Assembly: GCA_903929325.1 (NCBI GenBank)
Contig: CAIYUD010000197.1
Span: forward strand, 1 to 33,984
Reading direction: 5' to 3'
From: an uncultured Opitutia bacterium
GTDB lineage: Bacteria; Verrucomicrobiota; Verrucomicrobiia; Opitutales; UBA953
DNA length: 33,984 nt
Each line of letters opens with the position of its first letter. Position 1 is the stretch's first letter. Positions 31,530-33,984 of this stretch are shown here, piece after piece. The position numbers were made by a program, and so were the translations under genes. Under the pieces are notes generated by a model. It was given only the letters and a program-made list of their open reading frames with translations, ran no database searches and had not been told where the DNA came from.

Positions 31530-31580
31530 TGTCTTGTGTGTTTGGAGTTTGTGGTGGTGGGAAAGTGGAGAGGAGATTGG

Positions 31581-31656
<76 letters not shown>

Positions 31657-31691
31657 GTTCCGATGCCGCAGGAAGGTGCGTAAAGGAAGGG

Positions 31692-31722
31692 TTTAGATGA
31701 ACTCCGCAAGGGTCACCGTCAA
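31692..31722 (-). promoter_or_regulatory. Candidate promoter of the tRNA-Thr-tuf operon
   Basis: In the 110-base gap upstream of tRNA-Thr, TTGACG (31722-31717) is followed by TCTAAA (31697-31692) on the minus strand with a long 19-base spacer. A CATCTA at the 17-base spacing is a weaker -10. The -35 is a 5 of 6 match, and a promoter is expected here, but the -10 is not convincing. I see nothing else in this gap. Confidence 0.4.
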
Positions 31723-31766
31723 GCGCTTTTTTGACCGACCTTTAACACGCTGAAATAGGGGGTAAA

Positions 31767-32519
31767 CTAGGGGCCTACCACGACCCGGTACGACCCCGGC
31801 TTTAACCAAGTAACCCAGGGGAGCTTTGCCGCCCATTCGAGGACCGAGCGATCCCAAGCCGCATCACCCGAACTACGCAAAAGGAAGGGCTTTGCTTGAA
31901 CCCCGTAGGTATCAATGCCCAGTCGCATCTCCAGGGGTTTTAATTCCTTCAAGTTATTAACAATCAATGATTTAGCATTTAAAGGCTCTGGGTCAGACGC
32001 CAGAAAATCCTTTTTGAACACATTTTCATATAAATCTGAAAATACCTGAATCTGCACCTGTCTCGTGCCTAAAGTAAGGGCGTGTGCTTTTTGCCCAAGG
32101 GTCAAGAAAGGCTCTTGGTCGACCAGGGGAAAGGCCTCATCGATTGTCAGCCAGCGTGCCGAAGACTGCTCCGAGGGAATCGAAAGAGCCTTCGAGGGAT
32201 CATGTTGAAGTTCGGGCGCGAAGGCGGAAAAAGGTGAAGCATCCGGCTGGGCGACGTCACCCGACCGACCATCCGCTTGGACAACTGGCATATACAGGGA
32301 TGAAGATTCCTGAAGCAGCGCTCGCTCAACCCATGGCGACTGAGAGCTAAGCACCATCGCCGATGGACAAACGAGTCTCAGTCGCGGTGCAGCTTCATGT
32401 ACCGGCCGCACCAAAAAAATCATGGCTGCAAAAAGTGTTAGTGAAAAAACGAGCGCAGTTTGGCTGAGCGGCGTCAACCGTCCGCTGGCGAGAGTGAGAA
32501 GCGTGAAACGACGCGCCAT
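31767..32519 (-). CDS. Predicted membrane-anchored protein, function unknown
   Basis: The 250-residue product has a short basic N-terminus, one membrane helix (about 18-37, LSQTALVFSLTLFAAMIFLV) and an otherwise soluble part that should lie in the periplasm. The middle (about 75-125) is rich in Ser, Gln, Pro and Asp and looks disordered. The C-terminal 30 residues are compact and aromatic (WDRSVLEWAAKLPWVTWLKP). The overall plan of helix, flexible linker and small C-terminal domain recalls TonB-like or other envelope linkers, but I find no diagnostic motif. It starts three bases after the HtrA-type gene stop, so the two are probably translated together. I assign no function. Confidence 0.72.
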   Translation of the reverse strand: MARRFTLLTLASGRLTPLSQTALVFSLTLFAAMIFLVRPVHEAAPRLRLVCPSAMVLSSQSPWVERALLQESSSLYMPVVQADGRSGDVAQPDASPFSAFAPELQHDPSKALSIPSEQSSARWLTIDEAFPLVDQEPFLTLGQKAHALTLGTRQVQIQVFSDLYENVFKKDFLASDPEPLNAKSLIVNNLKELKPLEMRLGIDTYGVQAKPFLLRSSGDAAWDRSVLEWAAKLPWVTWLKPGSYRVVVGP

Positions 32520-32522
32520 GGA

Positions 32523-33653
32523 TTATTGACCACGTGGCCGCTCCAGAATGGGCACCCGGACTAATTGGGATTTGTTATCACGGAGAATAGCAAATGTTGC
32601 CTCTGTGCCTGGCTTTAAGCCCGAGATAACCAGTCGCAAATCATTCCAGCCCGCGATGCCATAGCCGTTAACTGTCGTCACCAAGTCGCCAACTTTAAGA
32701 CCCGCCTTAAAGGCAGGCGCACCTTCATCAACTTCGGTTAAGCGTGCGGCTTGACCTTTGGCAGCACCGAGACGCACGGCCTCGACAAAGGCAACGTCTT
32801 CACCGTCGATTCCAATATAGCCACGAACAACATAGCCCCGCGCAATCAATGAGTCGGCGACGAAGCGCGCAAGGTTGCCGGGAACGGCATAACCAATACC
32901 GACGCCGTCAGAGCGAACAGCTGTATTCATGCCCACAAGGCGGCCAAAGGTATCCACCAAGGCGCCTCCCGAGTTGCCAGGATTAATTGGGGCGCTCGTC
33001 TGAATAAAATCTTGGTAATCGGGCCCGCGGGCGCGGCCAGCACTGAGGACAAGGTTGCTGCGGCTTAGGCCTGAGACGATGCCCGAAGTTACGCTCAGCC
33101 CGACGTCCAAGGGATTACCAACCGCGAAGACATTGTCGCCAACACGCAATTGATCGCTTTCGCCGAACCGTAAATACGGCAAATCGACAGCATCGACTTT
33201 AACCACGGCGACATCGGTACGACTGTCCGACCCTAAAATTGTGCCGCGCAAGTCACGTCCATCCGCAAACTGAACCATCGCCACTTTGGAAACCACCTGC
33301 CCTTGCGCTGTGACAACATGGTGGTTGGTAAGAATGTATCCTGAGGGGTGAATGACGACGCCCGAGCCAAGCGCAATCGGCACTAAGTACTTATTGGTAA
33401 CAGGATCATGACGCACCAACTTCGGGTTGATGGGGTTCGTCATTGATAAACGCCGCAGGTCATTTTCGCCGACTTCTAAAGCAAGGCGCACACTCACCAC
33501 GGCAGGCGTTACTCGTGAAAGCATATCTGCATAACTGACCCCAGGCTGGCTGCGATCAATCGGCCGAACGTCGGTCGGGAGATCAATTTTATCTGCCGCC
33601 GAAAGGCTTGCGACGAGGAGTAAGTAAAGGGCGATGCGAAGGGATATGCGCAT
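32523..33653 (-). CDS. HtrA/Deg-family serine protease with one PDZ domain
   Basis: A 376-residue envelope protease. A signal peptide (1-20, ALYLLLVASLSAA) leads to the trypsin-like domain with His112 (NHHVV), Asp147 (SRTDVAV) and Ser228 (GNSGG), the complete triad. One PDZ domain follows (about 280-370: DEGAPAFKAGLKVGDLVTTV). A single PDZ fits DegS-type or short bacterial HtrA rather than DegP, which has two. It would degrade or sense misfolded envelope proteins. Its ATG is 40 bases after the smc stop, preceded by a GGGTA triple repeat on the coding strand. Assignment to DegS-like sensing is open, since the signal peptide might instead act as an anchor. Confidence 0.93.
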   Translation of the reverse strand: MRISLRIALYLLLVASLSAADKIDLPTDVRPIDRSQPGVSYADMLSRVTPAVVSVRLALEVGENDLRRLSMTNPINPKLVRHDPVTNKYLVPIALGSGVVIHPSGYILTNHHVVTAQGQVVSKVAMVQFADGRDLRGTILGSDSRTDVAVVKVDAVDLPYLRFGESDQLRVGDNVFAVGNPLDVGLSVTSGIVSGLSRSNLVLSAGRARGPDYQDFIQTSAPINPGNSGGALVDTFGRLVGMNTAVRSDGVGIGYAVPGNLARFVADSLIARGYVVRGYIGIDGEDVAFVEAVRLGAAKGQAARLTEVDEGAPAFKAGLKVGDLVTTVNGYGIAGWNDLRLVISGLKPGTEATFAILRDNKSQLVRVPILERPRGQ

Positions 33654-33693
33654 ACCCTACCCTACCCTGTGAGGTTTAAAATGGCAAGCGGGC

Positions 33694-33984
33694 TCAGCGA
33701 CCCTGCGGCGTGGTGGCCTCAGCCTCGTTGCGCTCTCGATTAAAACGCATCGAGTAAACACGGGTCACACCCTTCTCTTGCATCGTCACACCAAAGATTG
33801 CGTCGGCGGCTGCCACCGTTCCCTTTTTGTGGGTAATCACTAAGAATTGGGAGTGGCGGGTGAATTCACGAACAATGTCTGTGAATCGACCAACATTGAC
33901 GTCGTCTAAAGGCGCATCGAGCTCGTCGAGCACACAGAAAGGTGACGGCTTCACCATATAGATAGCAAACAACAAGGCGACGGC
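33694..33984 (-). CDS. smc: Chromosome segregation protein SMC (C-terminal end, cut by window edge)
   Basis: The last 96 residues of SMC, the condensin ATPase that organises and segregates the chromosome. The frame is open through the right edge. The Walker B/D-loop motif PSPFCVLDELDAPLDDVNV, then FLVITHKKGTVAAADAIFGV and TMQEKGVTR, are typical of the SMC C-terminal head. The ABC signature lies outside the window. The gene is followed by the HtrA-type gene in the same direction after 40 bases. Confidence 0.94.
   Translation of the reverse strand, partial: AVALLFAIYMVKPSPFCVLDELDAPLDDVNVGRFTDIVREFTRHSQFLVITHKKGTVAAADAIFGVTMQEKGVTRVYSMRFNRERNEAEATTPQGR

Noticed and set aside
31718..31736. AAGCGCTTTTTT stretch after GTCAA on the plus strand, as a terminator
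   Set aside because: The stem is only five bases and no plus-strand gene precedes it; the sequence more likely belongs to the minus-strand promoter region.

Overview
This is a 34 kb piece of a bacterial chromosome, densely packed with housekeeping genes. I see no insertion sequence, phage, integrase, CRISPR array or rRNA gene, and no gap without a gene is longer than about 150 bases. The organism has an outer membrane (a Wza-like lipoprotein, a beta-barrel protein, Mpl, an M48 lipoprotein). EF-Tu has an unusual switch I, beta' lacks its second zinc site, and most genes lack a Shine-Dalgarno sequence. Together with ClpC and the family flavour of the proteins this suggests the Verrucomicrobiota, perhaps Opitutae. 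That placement is inference from remembered family resemblance, not a computed phylogeny.

Layout. Bases 1-717 (-): start of clpC. 866-3496 (+): nrnA-truB-ribF, a tight operon for nanoRNA/pAp turnover, tRNA pseudouridylation and FMN/FAD synthesis. 3500-5370 (-): mpl (peptidoglycan recycling) and hpf (ribosome hibernation), separated by a strong terminator. 5408-6220 (+): a short-chain dehydrogenase. 6222-8584 (-): yggS-recN with a 4-base ATGA overlap. 8704-9597 (+): a LysR-type regulator divergent from yggS. 9599-11658 (-): two translationally coupled genes, a 483-residue conserved protein of unknown function and a six-helix membrane protein. 11737-13539 (+): sppA. 13546-18573 (-): an envelope polysaccharide-export operon (beta-barrel, short OPX lipoprotein, Wzc-like tyrosine kinase, M48 metalloprotease). 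18692-31656 (-): the classical transcription/translation cluster, in transcription order tRNA-Thr, tuf, tRNA-Trp, secE, nusG, rplK, rplA, rplJ, rplL, rpoB, rpoC, ended by a strong terminator. 31767-33984 (-): an unknown membrane-anchored protein, an HtrA-type protease and the C-terminal end of smc.

How it works together. The right half supplies RNA polymerase, the L1/L11 and L7/L12 stalk proteins, NusG, SecE and EF-Tu from one co-oriented block, with an attenuator-like hairpin between the stalk genes and rpoBC. The export operon begins just after the rpoC terminator. It looks like a bipartite outer-membrane exporter: the OPX lipoprotein is too short to cross the membrane alone and sits beside a separate barrel. 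Four convergent gene pairs end within 1-6 bases of each other, and two of these junctions carry inverted repeats that contain both stop codons.

The best leads for something unusual are: the loss of all four ligands of the second zinc site in beta'; the rewritten EF-Tu switch I; the G-poor, CA-rich leaders that replace Shine-Dalgarno sites; the unknown 483/203-residue pair; and a C8 tract two bases before the start of the barrel gene. I found no clear defence system or new mobile element.
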